Source: Pyricularia pennisetigena (lineage: Eukaryota > Ascomycota > Sordariomycetes > Magnaporthales > Pyriculariaceae). From it: a stretch of 64,000 nt of DNA. The translations under genes and the position numbers were made by a program. The notes beneath the pieces are model-generated. The model was not told the DNA's origin. It saw only the letters and a list, made by a program, of their open reading frames with translations, and ran no database searches. This document shows, piece by piece, positions 1 through 11,491 of this stretch. Location of the stretch: the NCBI RefSeq assembly GCF_004337985.1, contig NC_043741.1, positions 1,213,770 through 1,277,769 on the forward strand. Reading direction: 5' to 3'. Numbering within the stretch: position 1 is the first letter of the stretch; every line of letters starts with the position of its first letter.

Positions 1-170
1 TTTGTGGCAAGTACAAAACTGAAATCCCCGAAGGCTATTTCGAGCACCTCAGCCGCGTCCAGGGCGCGAAGAAGAAGGCCAAGGCTGTAGCAAATATTGC
101 CAGCAGCGGGCCAACAAACGACAGTCGAAACGGACTAATGAGTCCTGAACATCGGGAAGACATTAGGTGA
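1..170 (+). CDS. 3' end of an unidentified gene (truncated by window edge)
   Basis: An open frame runs in from the left edge (codons starting at base 3) and encodes about 55 residues rich in Lys, Ala and Ser, beginning C-G-K-Y-K-T-E-I-P-E-G-Y. It meets TGA at 168-170. The stop overlaps a perfect donor-like GTGAGT starting at 167. An alternative model therefore splices 167-227 (acceptor TTTTGTAAG, CTGAC branch site at 212) and ends at a stop near 253 after about nine more residues. I do not recognise the family. The codon pattern is coding-like and no frame on the other strand is better. What lies upstream is outside the window, so function cannot be judged. Confidence 0.45.
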   Translation, partial: CGKYKTEIPEGYFEHLSRVQGAKKKAKAVANIASSGPTNDSRNGLMSPEHREDIR

Positions 171-253
171 GTCCCTTGATCTTTTTTCGCTCGATCAGCA
201 CAAGACCACGGCTGACTGTTTTGTAAGTCTTCACAACTTCGCAACCAAACCTT

Positions 254-767
254 GAAGGGTGTTGAATGAGTCGATGGGATGGGCTGGCTTCAAGGTTGGG
301 TAATCACGGTTTGGCTTCCATGCATTCTTTGGGCAAATAACCCGGTCAAAATGGTAGTTACTTGTCATGGCGCACAGAAACTCCTAAATGATAGCCTCGC
401 TATACGTTGGTCGTATAAGGGAGGTGCAGTGATGTATTTTTCTGCAGCGCACTTCAGCCAAGGGTTGCACGGTGAGCAGCGTATATGGTCAATCTGTTCT
501 CAGTAAATAATTGGGCATGAGACCTGGAGAGAATGAGATATTCATGGTGATGGTAAAAAATACCGATAACATTGATGGCCCGGAGGCTATGTGAGATGCA
601 AATTCACGGTAGTCCTTTATTGTCGTCGACGGCGCCAGTGCGTGATTGGGCCATGATTCAACCAGCGTTGCCATGACAAACTAAACGATACACTCTTTCT
701 AACCAACCAATCAATTATACATTTACACATAGGCTGCCAACTCACACGCATATACGGGATTCAGCCC
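254..767. other. intergenic spacer
   Basis: Between the truncated gene and the 3' end of the Ind1 gene I see no sustained coding frame, RNA gene or repeat. It presumably holds the two converging 3' untranslated regions. Confidence 0.6.
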
Positions 768-2126
768 TCAAAGTCCAACCTTTGCGCCGGCCGCCTGGGC
801 GATCTTGACAAACAAAGCGGCCCTCGAGCTCTCAGGCTCGGCCACAACGGTCGGGCGACCGCTCGCGGCATCGCCCGAGATGTTCGGGTGCAGGGGCAGA
901 TCGGCGAGGAGCTCGATGCCGCGCTTGTCGCACACCTCCCTGACGATGCCCGACCCGGGCCCAAAGATGGGCGTCTCGCCGTGACAGTGCTGGCAGACAA
1001 ACGCGGACATGTTTTGCACGAGGCCGAGGATCGGCACCGACACCTTCTGGAACATGTCGATGCCCTTGACGGCGTCTTGCACTGCAAGGGTGTGCGGTGT
1101 GGTGATGATTATGGAGCCTGCGGGTTTTTGAGTTTGTGTAAGGGAGGTTAGTGGGGTGACGGGATTAGTTGGTGGTGTGTGTATATTCAAGGGGGGGTGT
1201 TGAGGTGTTGTTTCTTCTTTCTTTTTATATTCTTTCGGTCGATACATACCGTCAACAAAGATTTGCTGCGTAATGCTCAGCTGAGTGTCTCCGGTTCCAG
1301 GTGGGAGGTCCAGGACTAGCACGTCCAAACCGCCCCAGTCGACCTCGTGCAGGAGCTGCTGCAAGGCCTTCATGACCATCGGGCCGCGCCAGACCACTGC
1401 CGAATCCTCACCGACAAGGTAGCCCATGGACATAGTCTTGACGCCATAGTTGGAAAGGGGCAGTAGCTGGTTGTCTAGAAGCAAAGGAGCAAAGATCGTC
1501 CATCATCAGAGTCGTCCAAGTTCGAGCGGGAAATAGTCCGGCGCAAGGTGCGTTGGGATCAGTCAGCAGTAGACCTACTCTGCGACAACCGCGGCTCTTC
1601 GGACAGGTTGAACAAGGTGGGTATCGACGGGCCAAAGATGTCGGTGTCTAGGATTCCAGCACGGTGGCCAAGCCTGGCAAATGCAAGAGCAAGATTCGCT
1701 TTGGATCGTTTTTGTTTTCCATTATTCGGAAAGTAGTGTCAGCTTTGTATGGACTTTTCCCCATTCCTCGTCGCCTCGACTGCCAAGTGAAGAGAACGAC
1801 AAGCGGGAGCCGGCAACAAACGAACCAGCCACAGTGCTCTTCCCAACGCCCCCCTTTGCGGAAGATACGGCAATGACTTTCGTCACGTCTTTTATCCTCC
1901 GCTTCTGCGGGAGACCACGCTGCATTCGCGGTATGGTTCCCGTCCGAGGAAGCCCCTGAATTGACAGTCACGTGTCAGCTGCTTTGCACTGAATGTAGGA
2001 GCGGGATTCGATATAGATGGCCTGTAAAAGCTCTACTTTGCGCTTTTGGAGCCACAAACTCACCAGAGGATTCTCATGCTGGAGAGACCGCAGAGCATGA
2101 AACGCTCGTCGGTTTATTACATTCAT
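768..2126 (-). CDS. IND1: Ind1/NUBPL-type mitochondrial Fe-S P-loop ATPase for complex I
   Basis: Mrp/NBP35-family ATPase that delivers iron-sulfur clusters to respiratory complex I in the mitochondrial matrix (family knowledge). Five exons give 295 residues: 2064-2126, 1826-1955, 1579-1698, 1250-1474 and 768-1117, with phases that agree at every junction. Visible are the deviant Walker A motif [11 protein letters not shown] (about residues 52-62), the stretch [10 protein letters not shown], the switch region [12 protein letters not shown] and the CxxC of FVCQHC, which binds the bridging cluster. The first 63-bp exon supplies an Arg-rich presequence ([15 protein letters not shown]) and joins cleanly to GLPRTG. 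Without that exon the protein would start at the internal Met at 1925 and lack a targeting signal. It shares a 353-bp divergent promoter region with BFR2. Its presence implies a complex I-bearing fungus. Confidence 0.93.
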
Positions 2127-2479
2127 ATTTGCATGGTTTGCCGTATACTCGGTCGGTTCGTATACCAAAGTATAACATGGGAAATGTTTACTGCCGGAAT
2201 TGCCCAGGACTGGGGACACTCACTCATCATGCATCCGTAATGGACCGGACCCGCAGGTACAAAGTACCAGGTGATGCGTCTAGGCGATATGTGGAAGGCG
2301 GCTCGATTTGGCAGAAATACTGGACCCGCTAAAATTTGCAAATTTTGGGTGGGGTTCTGGTCCTGTCCGATAGCTTTCGCGATTTCTCTTCAGCCGCTGC
2401 TGTGCTGTGATAGCCCGATCGCGAGCGATTCTGCCAACTCCAGCGCACTACGACTTGAGAAGCAAGCAAACAGCCCACC
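2127..2479. promoter_or_regulatory. divergent promoter region IND1/BFR2
   Basis: This is the 353-bp space between the two opposite start codons, so it must hold both promoters and 5' untranslated regions. I see no clear TATA box. Assignment as a shared promoter is inferred from gene layout only. Confidence 0.5.
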
Positions 2480-4336
2480 ATGGCACCCAAAAAGGGCCGC
2501 TCGCAAAAGTTTTCCGAGCTTCAAGAGAAGGCTGTCAAGGGTGTGTTATTTAAATTTTGTATTGGATTGCTCTGTGATGGCTGTATCTAACATTCCACAA
2601 CCGCGACAGACTACGATCCTGAAGCCGACGTCCCTGTTGATGACAGTGATGATGATAGCAACAGCGGTGGCGATTCGGATGGCCTCGCCGGCACCGAGCA
2701 CTATGTCTCTGTTGGGTAGGTCAATGGCGTGGTTTCCCTCCCTCATTGGATACTTTCTGACTTTTGGATCAACAGCAAGAGCAAGCTCCGCCAGGCCGAT
2801 GTCGACAACCTTGGACCGCAGTATAGAGGCAAGCGCGTGAGCCGGTCAGCACTCGACGAAAGCGACGAAGATAGCGCAGAAGAGTCTGATGAAGATGACT
2901 CCGAGTCCGAGGGAGATGACTCCGCTGAAGAGTTCGCCGACCCAGACACCGCCGACCTCGAGGCCGACCATATCGACGACGATGAGGAGATAGACAGCGA
3001 CGAGGCACTTGGTGCCAGCGATGAGGAGAAGTTTGCAAAGTTCACTTTTCGTGGCAGCTCAAAGCCCAGAGTCGAAAGCACACGCCGCAGCAAGCGCCCC
3101 ATTGCAGCTGATTTCCTGAGTGACTCTGAGGAAGATGAGGACGATGCCGGCAGCGCCGAGTCGGACCTGGGTGAAGGGTCTGGGGGCTCGGGTGATGAAG
3201 ATAATGGGTTGGAGAGCGACGAAGTCTCTGGTTCAATCGAAGCTTCAGAAGACGAGGATGACGATGACGACGAGGATGACGAAGAAGAAGACGAAAACGG
3301 TTCAGAGGGCGAAAGAGACGAAGAGTCAAGTGGCAAGAATGCAGATCTCAGTGCCCAACTCCGCAAGATGATGGGACAAGATGGTTCACAAAACACAGGA
3401 ACGCAGTCACAAGCTGCTGGTCTAGACAAGGGACGCGCGGTTCGTCAGCAAAGACGCTCGTTCGACTCGCTTCTAAACATCCGTATTCGACTTCAGAAAG
3501 CGTTGGTCGCTGTGAACTCCATGAGCGCTCTGCCCGAAAACGAGTTTACTGAGGGCCAGCCGTATCAGGCCGCCGAGGAAGCGGCGCTGAAGCTATGGAG
3601 CACGATCGACACCTTCCGTCGGTCTCTTACGCCGGGCTTGTCGACAACATCAGCTGGCCAAAAACGGAAAAGAGACGTTGACACGGATACGCCTCTGCAG
3701 GATCTCTGGGAAGACATGGGGGTGGTGGAAGCTAGGGCAGCATCCTACAGGAAGAAGGTGTTGGAAAAATGGTCCAGCAAGACGAAGAGCACCACTGCCG
3801 TCACAGCCAAGAGACAGTTGGGTACTACCACGGTTGATTCGCTGACTGCGATCCTCGAGGACCAGTTGGTCAACCCTGATCGTTTGGTCAAGCGCACGCG
3901 TGTTCCCCGGTCGTGTGCCCCGATACAGTCTAGCAAAAAGTTACAAGAGGACGAGAACATTTACGACGATGCCGACTTTTACCAGCTCCTGCTCAAGGAG
4001 CTCGTGGATCAGCGGACATTGGACGGCTCTGCTGGAGGTGCCGGAGGATCTGTGCCGACGGTGAAGTGGGCAGCCGTCAAGGAGGCCAGGACCAGGAAGG
4101 TGGTGGACCGAAGGGCTAGCAAGGGTCGCAAGTTGCGTTTCACTGTTCATGAAAAGCTGCAGAACTTTATGGCACCGGAGGACCGGCGGACGTGGGAGCA
4201 GGACGCCATCGACCGCTTCTTCGGCACGTTGTTTGGTCAGAAGATGGAGTTGCGCGAGGACGTCGACGGCGCTTCCGAGGATGAAGATATGGGCGGCGTC
4301 GATGTTGATGGCCCTGGCCTCAGGCTTTTTGGCTAG
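2480..4336 (+). CDS. BFR2: BFR2/AATF ribosome-biogenesis protein
   Basis: Nucleolar SSU processome factor of the AATF/Bfr2 (TRAUB) family, needed for early 18S rRNA maturation (family knowledge). Three exons (2480-2540, 2610-2715, 2776-4336) encode 575 residues. It opens MAPKKGRSQKFSELQEKAVK, followed by a long acidic Ser/Asp/Glu-rich segment (roughly residues 55-210). The AATF core follows, with the signatures FDSLLNIRIRLQKAL, YRKKVLEKW, NIYDDADFYQLLLKELVD and KGRKLRFTVHEKLQNFMAP, the last two being the C-terminal TRAUB region. The ATG lies in an ACCATGG context. The acidic tract also opens a long serine-rich frame on the other strand, which is only a shadow. Family length is typical. Confidence 0.93.
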
Positions 4337-4555
4337 TGATCTCTGCAGATAATCCAACGACAGGCTAGACCAATTAAGTCAAAGAATTGTAGAGAAAAAA
4401 AAACAAGATTGGCTGTCCTGTGGTTGCCCTAACGATGCTAAAAATTCTATTCGCTTTTTTTTTTTTTTTTTTTTTGAATGTCGTATCGTTCGAATGGTTT
4501 ATTGGCGTGAGAGAAAAAGAAGTAGCCTGCCAGATTGCTCTCCCGCTGAACAGTT

Positions 4556-4984
4556 TCACCCCCCAAACAACGCCGAACACAACAAGCTCGCGAAGCAGAC
4601 CCAGTGAACGATCAGGTGCACCGCGGGGCCGCCCATGGGCACGTCCTGGTACTTGAGCGCGGCCCCGGGGGACGTCAACCTGGCAAAGGCCCTGTACATT
4701 GGCCAGATGTGGTACGATGCCAGGGCGAGGACGAGGAGGCGGCTCGTCTCGTCGAGGGCGGCGGTGTCGCCCGGGCGCAGGAGGACGACTAGGGCGACGA
4801 GGTTGGTAGCCACGAGCGCGCCACCCAGGTTGGCGCACACCAGGTCGGCCTCGCGCTGGACGTCAGCGTGGTCGGCGCCCCGGATCCGCAGCTGTGTGCG
4901 CGGGTGCCGGATGAAGGAGTTGGCCGCACCCGTCTCGGCCACTATGTGCAGAACCAATGGGAGCTTTGCGAGGAGGGGCTGCAT
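4556..4984 (-). CDS. small multipass membrane protein, unknown function
   Basis: A single-exon frame of 142 residues with several hydrophobic segments: around residues 5-18 (LLAKLPLVLHIVAE), 52-68 (GGALVATNLVALVVLL), 80-92 (LLVLALASYHIW) and 122-140 (VHLIVHWVCFASLLCSALF). It resembles small fungal integral membrane proteins, but I cannot name a family. GC-rich codon use over its whole length and a hydrophobicity pattern suited to three or four helices argue for a real gene. Poly(T) runs flank it on both sides (about 4457-4476 and 4991-5012), and it converges on BFR2, whose stop is 219 bp away. Confidence 0.6.
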   Translation of the reverse strand: MQPLLAKLPLVLHIVAETGAANSFIRHPRTQLRIRGADHADVQREADLVCANLGGALVATNLVALVVLLRPGDTAALDETSRLLVLALASYHIWPMYRAFARLTSPGAALKYQDVPMGGPAVHLIVHWVCFASLLCSALFGG

Positions 4985-7330
4985 TGTGGCCTTTTTTTTT
5001 TTTTTTTTTTTTACTGCGCCAAAAATTAGGTTCGTTTTCGGTCCCCCTTGGTCCCCCGGATGCAGCTAGCCAATGCTGTGTCGCAGTGGCAGCACTAGTT
5101 CCCGATTATTCTATTTTATTCTATTTTTTTTTAACTTTTTTTTATACGTTTTATATTTTAACCGTATTTTGTTGTGTTCGTTTGTTTTGTCGATCGTCTC
5201 TCCCTGGAGTTTGATGTCGCTGAAACCGGGTGTGACTCGCGCTCCCAGAGCTATGTCGCTTTGGATATTTTGAACTTGATAACATTGCAACGGCGGTGGA
5301 ACGCGTGGCCAAGCACCGCTTGTACTGTTGAGAATTACGGATTACCCTAGCCCACCACTACCGGAAGATTTCCATATCTGGAAGGCAAATCATACAGGGT
5401 AGGTTGAGGTAAGCAGCGTAAGCAAGGTAAGCTCTGTTGCTCAACCACAGTTTGTGTGGGTGGGGTCTGATTAAAACGGCACGTATTCGGCTGCAGCACG
5501 TAATTGATTACATAGAGTACCTTACTCAGTACGGAAGGATCTCATTCGTTTTCTCTCTTCGTTCTAAATTTAACCTAGCTAGTCCTGAATCCACAGTTGT
5601 ACAGGTAGGTAGGGTCAGGGTCTCACAAATCTAACTTTTCGTTTGAAATTGAATTTCAACCATGTATCGTGCGTGTTGGGTTGGATAAGGTAGCCCCAAC
5701 CAGGCTGGGCAATATCTGCTGCGTTTAAGTGCCTTGGGTGATACAGTAGTTTGGCAAGGCAGTCAACGGTGCGAAGCCGTCCGAGCCGTGACATGCGCTT
5801 TACACCGACGGTGTGCAAACTTAGAGGTATTTGAGGCTCTAGAATTGACCTTCGGATCAACCCGTTGCATTCAACCTTGATTTTTGACTGATCTTTGTCT
5901 GAGCAACCTGTTTGCAACTACTAGAATGCCATCATATAAAAGGGATGGTTCTCTTGGATCGACAGAATACAGAAGAAAAGCTAGGTGTCCAACGCTGGCT
6001 TGATGAACTAGTTCCAAGATGCCACAACCATCACACAACGGGCTACAGTTAGTCTGTTGAGCCTCGGTTGGGTACGTACATAGAGGCGTCATCGATACGG
6101 AGTTCTAGCAACCCAACACACACCCGGCTTACGCTGCGTTCCGAGGTTCTTTGTACAGAAACCCACCGTACCTACCCGATTAGGATGTAGCTCCTTCTGC
6201 CCCTCCCTCCAACTTTAAACTATCTTACCAGAGGTGGGTGGGACTTCCGGGCCCGGTTGATTGGTGAATTGAGTGTGGTGATTGGGTTGCTTTTGCAACA
6301 AAGTCCCTTGCTTCTGGAGTCAGTCTGACTTTTGAAGTGGAAATGGGATGTCCAACGGGCCGCAGCAGCGGTTTTAGGCTCGGTGTCCCACTCGAAAAGA
6401 CACTCCCCTTGTAGGCGGTGTCAATTGACCTTGTTGTGCCAATAAATTACGTTGCGTGCACAAGCTGCGCGCTGTACGGATTGGATTGGATGGCTGATCT
6501 CGTCCCAAGACTGGGATGGATGAGGGACTTGAGAAAAAAATAGTTCGGTTCAGGACAACCGTGAACTGAGGTGTGGGATTAGAACGACAGATTCTAGAGA
6601 GGAATTTAATTACAGTATGGCCACAACGGTTCAGATCATCACTTGTACTTGTCAGGTACAACCGCGGAGATGTGGAGCTCAAGCGTGTCGTGGAGAGAGT
6701 AAGGTACATTTTGCTATTTTACCTTACTTTATCTCATGGCCTGGTGTCGCGTGGAGTCGCATAAAGGTGGGATAGGGTACGTACGTGGCAGGGGTTCGTA
6801 TTTTAAACCAGGATCTGTACCTAATGGTTTTTCTTCTGTAGTGACGGGAGGTTGACTTCATACATTTCTTACTTGGAACCAACCCTTACATTTTCCCGAA
6901 CCTATCGCGACCAAGCCTCCTTGGACCTTTCGTACACTCTTTTCCCCCCCAACCACGCACAACAAGACAAAACAATAAAAGAGCCCGAGATACACTTTTG
7001 AAAGAAGCCAAGACGACGGAAGAATAGACCAATCATACCAGGGCTCTCCACGTTCCCAAATATAATACATCTGGTATTAGCGGGGGCATAGTCAAAGAAC
7101 TCTACCTTACGAGCCCCCACTTTGTGCCTCGACGACATCGGAGCTGGCTTGTGCCTCGAATTTATTTTCAGAGTGCTGAATCTTTCGAGGCGACGCTGTG
7201 ACGACAGGAAATAGTGCTCTTATTTGTCTTTTGGACAGCCTCATCCCGGCAGGCGTGCACAGCCTACTAGGATTCCATCGTGTCGGCGCCCGTCTTTTCA
7301 ACCACTCCGCGACCCTTCGCAGACCGCACC
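4985..7330. other. 2.3-kb intergenic region upstream of the PKS
   Basis: No sustained coding frame, tRNA or mobile element is visible on either strand. The region contains T-rich stretches (about 5000-5170) and GGTAGGT-type short motifs (about 5399-5430, 5605-5615). The right part should include the promoter and 5' untranslated region of the type III polyketide synthase. Several frames of 60-110 codons exist but have no recognisable protein character. Confidence 0.5.
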
Positions 7331-8911
7331 ATGGCACCATCAGTTAGCCCCAGCTCCCGGGAGCTGGGCCTCTCCGTCTTGGGCGTGGGCTCCCAATACC
7401 CTCCCTACGCCCTCAAGCCCGACGCCGTCGAGACCCTTGCGAAGCGCTTCTACCCAGAATCTCCGGCGTAAGTCTCCTGCTCTTTGCGGCCCTGCATCCG
7501 CAACCTGCGAAAGGGTTTCCCTGGAAATGACACTAACGACTTTCTCTTTCTCCGGGGCAACAGTATGAGCAAGGTACTGGCCATAAACAGGTATACAGGA
7601 ATCGAAGCCCGTTCCTCCATCGGCGACCCGGAGCACCCCATCGTAAACGACGCGGCCGCACCGTCGATAGCGGAGCTACACAAGGTTTTTATGAGCGACG
7701 GCGTCCCGCTGGCGGTCAGCGCCGCGCGAAAGGCGTTTGAGGACGCCGGCATGACGGACCCCGCGGCGGCGGCGGCCAGCATAACGCACGTCGTGTCGAC
7801 CACGTGCACCGACAGCGCGAACCCGGGCTACGACCACTTTGTGGCGCGCGAGCTGGGCCTGTCGGACTCGGTGGAGAAGGTGCTCCTCCACGGCGTCGGG
7901 TGCAGCGGCGGACTCGCGGCCCTGAGGACGGCGGCCAACTTGGCGCTCGGCCATGCCATGCGTGGCCTGCCCGCCAGGATCCTGGTCATGGCCCTCGAGG
8001 TCAGCACGACTTTTGTGCGCAGCGAACTCGACAGCATAAACGCCGAACAGAACACGCGCATCGGAGTCTGTCTCTTCTCCGATTGTGGTAGTGCCGTCAT
8101 TTTGAGTAACGGTCTCGGTCATGGTCTTGATGCCAAGGAGCCGGCGTATGAGTTGCTAGGCTGGCAAAACAGAACAATTCCAGATACGGAATTGGATTTG
8201 GGTTTTGATGTTGACCCTGTTGGTAGGTACTCACCATTATGTGACAACCACAACAGTAAATTCCGGACCAGTCTGTGCTAACTGGGGCTTGGCCAATAAA
8301 TAGGATGGAAAGTAGTTTTAACACCGCGCGTGCCAAAACTCACCACCTCGGTGCTCGAGTCTTCTTTCGCCTCGCTCATGGCATCGCTGCCACCACTGCC
8401 ACCAAACTACTCCAAGGCTTCTGATTTTGACTGGGCCATGCACCCTGGTGGTGCAACGATTCTGACTGGAGCCGAGAAGGCCATGGGCATCACACCAGAG
8501 CACATGCGTGCCAGCTACTCCACGTACATGAACCATGGAAACTCGAGCTCGGCGACCATCTTTAGCGTACTGGACTGCCTGCGGCAAAAGGACATGGATG
8601 CGCTGACTCCCGGCGGCAGGGAACCGGCAGACTACGTCGTCGGCTGTGCTTTTGGGCCCGGCATCACGGTGGAGACGTGCATGCTTCGGAGGCGGCGGAA
8701 GGCGGCGGGCGGCGGCATGGCTGCGACGGGGTTGCAAACTCCGCCAGAGACGGAAAGCGAGGGGAGCAGGAGCGACGACGAGGACGGCGCAAAGGACGGG
8801 AGCAGTCCGAGCGGAGCTTCAGGGAATGCTTCAGCTTCGGCGGGGAGTACGGCCGCGATAAGTGGGGAGTCATTCGTCAACCAAGCCATGTCAGAGCTCG
8901 AGCTGGATTGA
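7331..8911 (+). CDS. type III polyketide synthase (chalcone synthase superfamily)
   Basis: Homodimeric ketosynthase that extends an acyl-CoA starter with malonyl-CoA. Fungal members of this class usually make alkylresorcinols, resorcylic acids or pyrones from long-chain starters (family knowledge). Exons 7331-7467, 7564-8222 and 8304-8911 give 467 residues. The triad is present: Cys159 in GVGCSGGLAAL, His312 in WAMHPGGATIL and Asn345 in NHGNSSSATIFSVL. The CoA-binding-side GPG loop appears as AFGPGITVE. After about residue 375 comes a 90-residue tail rich in Ser, Gly, Asp and Glu, absent from plant chalcone synthases but common in fungal relatives. The start is the ATG in CACCATGG; an upstream in-frame GTG is not needed. 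Exact product unknown. Confidence 0.93.
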
Positions 8912-9599
8912 TTTGAGAAATATATCAAGACTTTTATATCCGGCCCATCTCAGTATCGCCACCCAACTTTGAGGTCGCACGGTATTTTATGAATGGATGA
9001 TAAATTTGAGTTGAAGGATTCGACTAGGCTCGGCAAAGCCCCGCCTGGACCTTGCACAGTACATAATAAGGTGTTCTAATAATTAGCCGTGTATCCCAAA
9101 GGGGTTGCAGAAGGATCAAACCGGGTCTGATCTGATCTGATCTGACGACTTGCCGGAGCCCTGTTCTAACCAAATTCGCTATTCGCCAGCTTTGGTGTGG
9201 AACGGTCTTACGGTGGGCCATCTTATTTTCTTTCTTTTTTTTTCTTTCTTGACAACACAACTCGGCAGTTCGGGCAGCTATGTATGTACGCTACATCATC
9301 ACTATGCGATTACGTAGTCGAACCCCTGAGCGTTGGCATACACGTCTCTTTTGAGATTGCATTCAGTAGCAGATATGCAACAATGCAAAAGGTCAAGCAA
9401 GGGACAAAGTGCCTCGATCGGTTCGCATCGCAGATCTTCAAGATGCATGGTTTGAAGGTACGCTCTCTTTCCTTTCTTCTTTTTTTTCTCCCCCGGATTC
9501 TGTGAACGAGCTGCTTGTACATAGTATGACACCCAAGGACTCAGAAGAACAAGAAGAATGGCAGGCCCGAGAGTTGTGCCATATCAGGGGCCCCACGGT
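8912..9599. other. intergenic spacer with short TGATC repeat
   Basis: Holds the PKS 3' region. A short tandem repeat of CTGAT units lies near 9125-9146. Nothing else is supportable. Confidence 0.5.
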
Positions 9600-10695
9600 T
9601 CAGGAACGCTGGGCCTTGCCGCTTCGGGGGCTCCAAAACGTGTAACCATAGCCTGAGGCCAGATCCAACGATGGGTCATGTAGGATTTTCCAGCCTTCTG
9701 AAATGTCGAATATGAAGTCTTCGGCACCGAGTGAGGACAACCGACGTTCAACCTCGTCGGGCCACGCGCCACGTTCGCTTCTCATGGCAACCAGACTGTC
9801 AGATTTCGTGACATTGGAAAGCCCTTCGGGGCTCAGAGAAGCCCCGTACTGGCGCGACAAGCGGAGCTGTCTCTGGCCCCGGTGACCTCTGTCCGAGGCG
9901 CTTCTGGCTCTTCCGGTTTTAGGTAGCTCTCGAGGAGCGCCACTTGGAGCTTCCGAGCGATCTCGATGACGTGCGGCTTCAACTCCTCTTCGCTGGATTC
10001 GAACTGCCGCTCAACCAACCTCCCGTTCGAGAAAACATCTCATCAAGGTTGGCCGGTCCCGCCTGAGGTAGGCCTTGTGGTTACAGCTGTTCGAAATTGA
10101 TGTAGTTCTTGTGGAAATTCTCCCTGTAGTTATTTAATGAATGATACTGGTCTGCAAGTCACATCGCTCTTGCTCCAATGACGGTCGAAACGGTCCCCTG
10201 TCAAGAAAGTCATCATAACAAGTTGAGCCTTTGGGTGGAAGGCCATCCGGGTCCCCAGCAACAACCACGACAATCTTGGGTGGGACTCCAGAGCCAGCTT
10301 TTGACCCAGCTTATATGATGAGAAACAGGCCGTCGCTACCCTGGGATTCTTGATCGCTTCCAGGGCAATCAATGTCGGGAGTTTAGCCTCCATGGCTTCT
10401 ATTCACAGGCTTGCATCTGATTGGCCGAGCCAGGGGAATCTGCGCGGGCTGCATGGTCAAAAGCTATTTTCTTTGAGCGCGCAAAGCAAAATGGGACTGT
10501 ATCATAGTCTTGGACATATTCCATTTCCGGTAGAAGGGTAGGAATGGATAAAAGCAGTTGACCAGGGAATGCAGGATGCTTCATCATATCCCGACTAGTG
10601 CGAGCGATTCCCATGTCGTTCATTTTACTGTGCATGGCATCTAGAAGCGCAGAAGTGCACCTGGTTATGCGCAGGTCGGCGCAAAAACCTAGCAC
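9600..10695 (-). pseudogene. broken protein-coding gene, family not recognised
   Basis: On the minus strand, protein-like segments follow one another in changing frames: about 10695-10399 (ends SKKIAFDHAARAD), 10393-10160 (TLIALEAIKNPRVATACFSS), 10130-10040 (NYRENFHKNYINFEQL), 10018-9835 (LKPHVIEIARKLQVALLESY) and 9860-9600 (EDFIFDISEGWKILHDPSLD). The NYRENF segment is broken by TAA at 10083-10081, where one C-to-T change from CAA would restore a sense codon. At least three further frame changes lack convincing splice sites. This looks like a decayed copy of a fungal gene rather than an intron-rich one. An unusual intron structure cannot be fully excluded. Function unknown. Confidence 0.45.
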
Positions 10696-10991
10696 AAATT
10701 ATTGAACTACATGATCTAACCGGAACCAAGGATGGTGATAGTGGCGTGTCAGATGGAACCTGCCGCCGTCCACACGGAATCCATTATACGGAAGCCTTGG
10801 TTGGAATACGCAAACCTGTGCCGAGGTACGCCTTCGGGTCTAGAATGGCCATGTACTCAGCTGATAGCACTACAGATGGTGCAAAGTTCTTTTTTTTTTT
10901 GCTCGTCTGTCGTTGCTTACTAGCGTATTGACAGAAGGCTAGCAGCCAACAAAGAGCCACTGCCAACGGTTACCTGGCCGGCAAGTCACGG

Positions 10992-11491
10992 TTATGAAGC
11001 CGCCTCCTTGGCCTGCTCTTCCTCCTTCAACCTCTGCCTCTCGTCCTCCTCGGGCGTCATGGTCTTGAGCTGCAGGGCGTGGATGCCACCCTCCTTGGCC
11101 ATCTCGTCCTTGAGCAGTGAGTAGATGGCGCGGTGACGGGCGGGCTGGTTCTTTGAGCGGAACTGCTCCGACGTAATGACGAGCCTGAAGTGCGTCTCGC
11201 GCGAAGTGCTGCCCTGCATGGCCTTGTGGTGGGCGTGCAGGTGGGAATCGTTGTGGATCTCGAGCCGGGACGGTTGGAAGGTCGCGCTTATCTGGACAGC
11301 AGAAGAAGAAAGAGAAGAAGAGGTAAGGGCGGGTTGTGTTCGTTTTCAATGTGTGTGACAGGTACTTGCGGGGGAGGTGTTTTGCAGTTACCAACCTTGG
11401 TCCTGATCGCATCCTCCATGGGCGTGTTGGATGCCATGTTGGCGTATGGTCGTGCAGCTCTGGGCAGGGCGAGGCACACACGGCGGAACAT
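10992..11491 (-). CDS. BolA-family protein, probably mitochondrial
   Basis: BolA proteins work with monothiol glutaredoxins in iron-sulfur cluster trafficking and iron regulation (family knowledge). Exons 11396-11491 and 10992-11291 are separated by a 104-bp intron and give 131 residues. The BolA core is clear: LEIHNDSHLHAHH with conserved histidines, then THFRLVITSEQF and ARHRAIYSLLKDEM, ending in GGIHALQLKTMTPEE, followed by a charged tail. The first 18 residues (MFRRVCLALPRAARPYAN) look like a mitochondrial presequence. A second Met follows at residue 19 (MASNTPMEDAI), so two isoforms or a cytosolic form are possible. It is divergent from the acyl-CoA ligase 950 bp away. Confidence 0.9.

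Noticed and set aside
2743..3429. 228-codon serine-rich minus frame
   Set aside because: It is the complement of the acidic GAN/GAT-rich tract of BFR2; poly-Ser composition comes from that bias.
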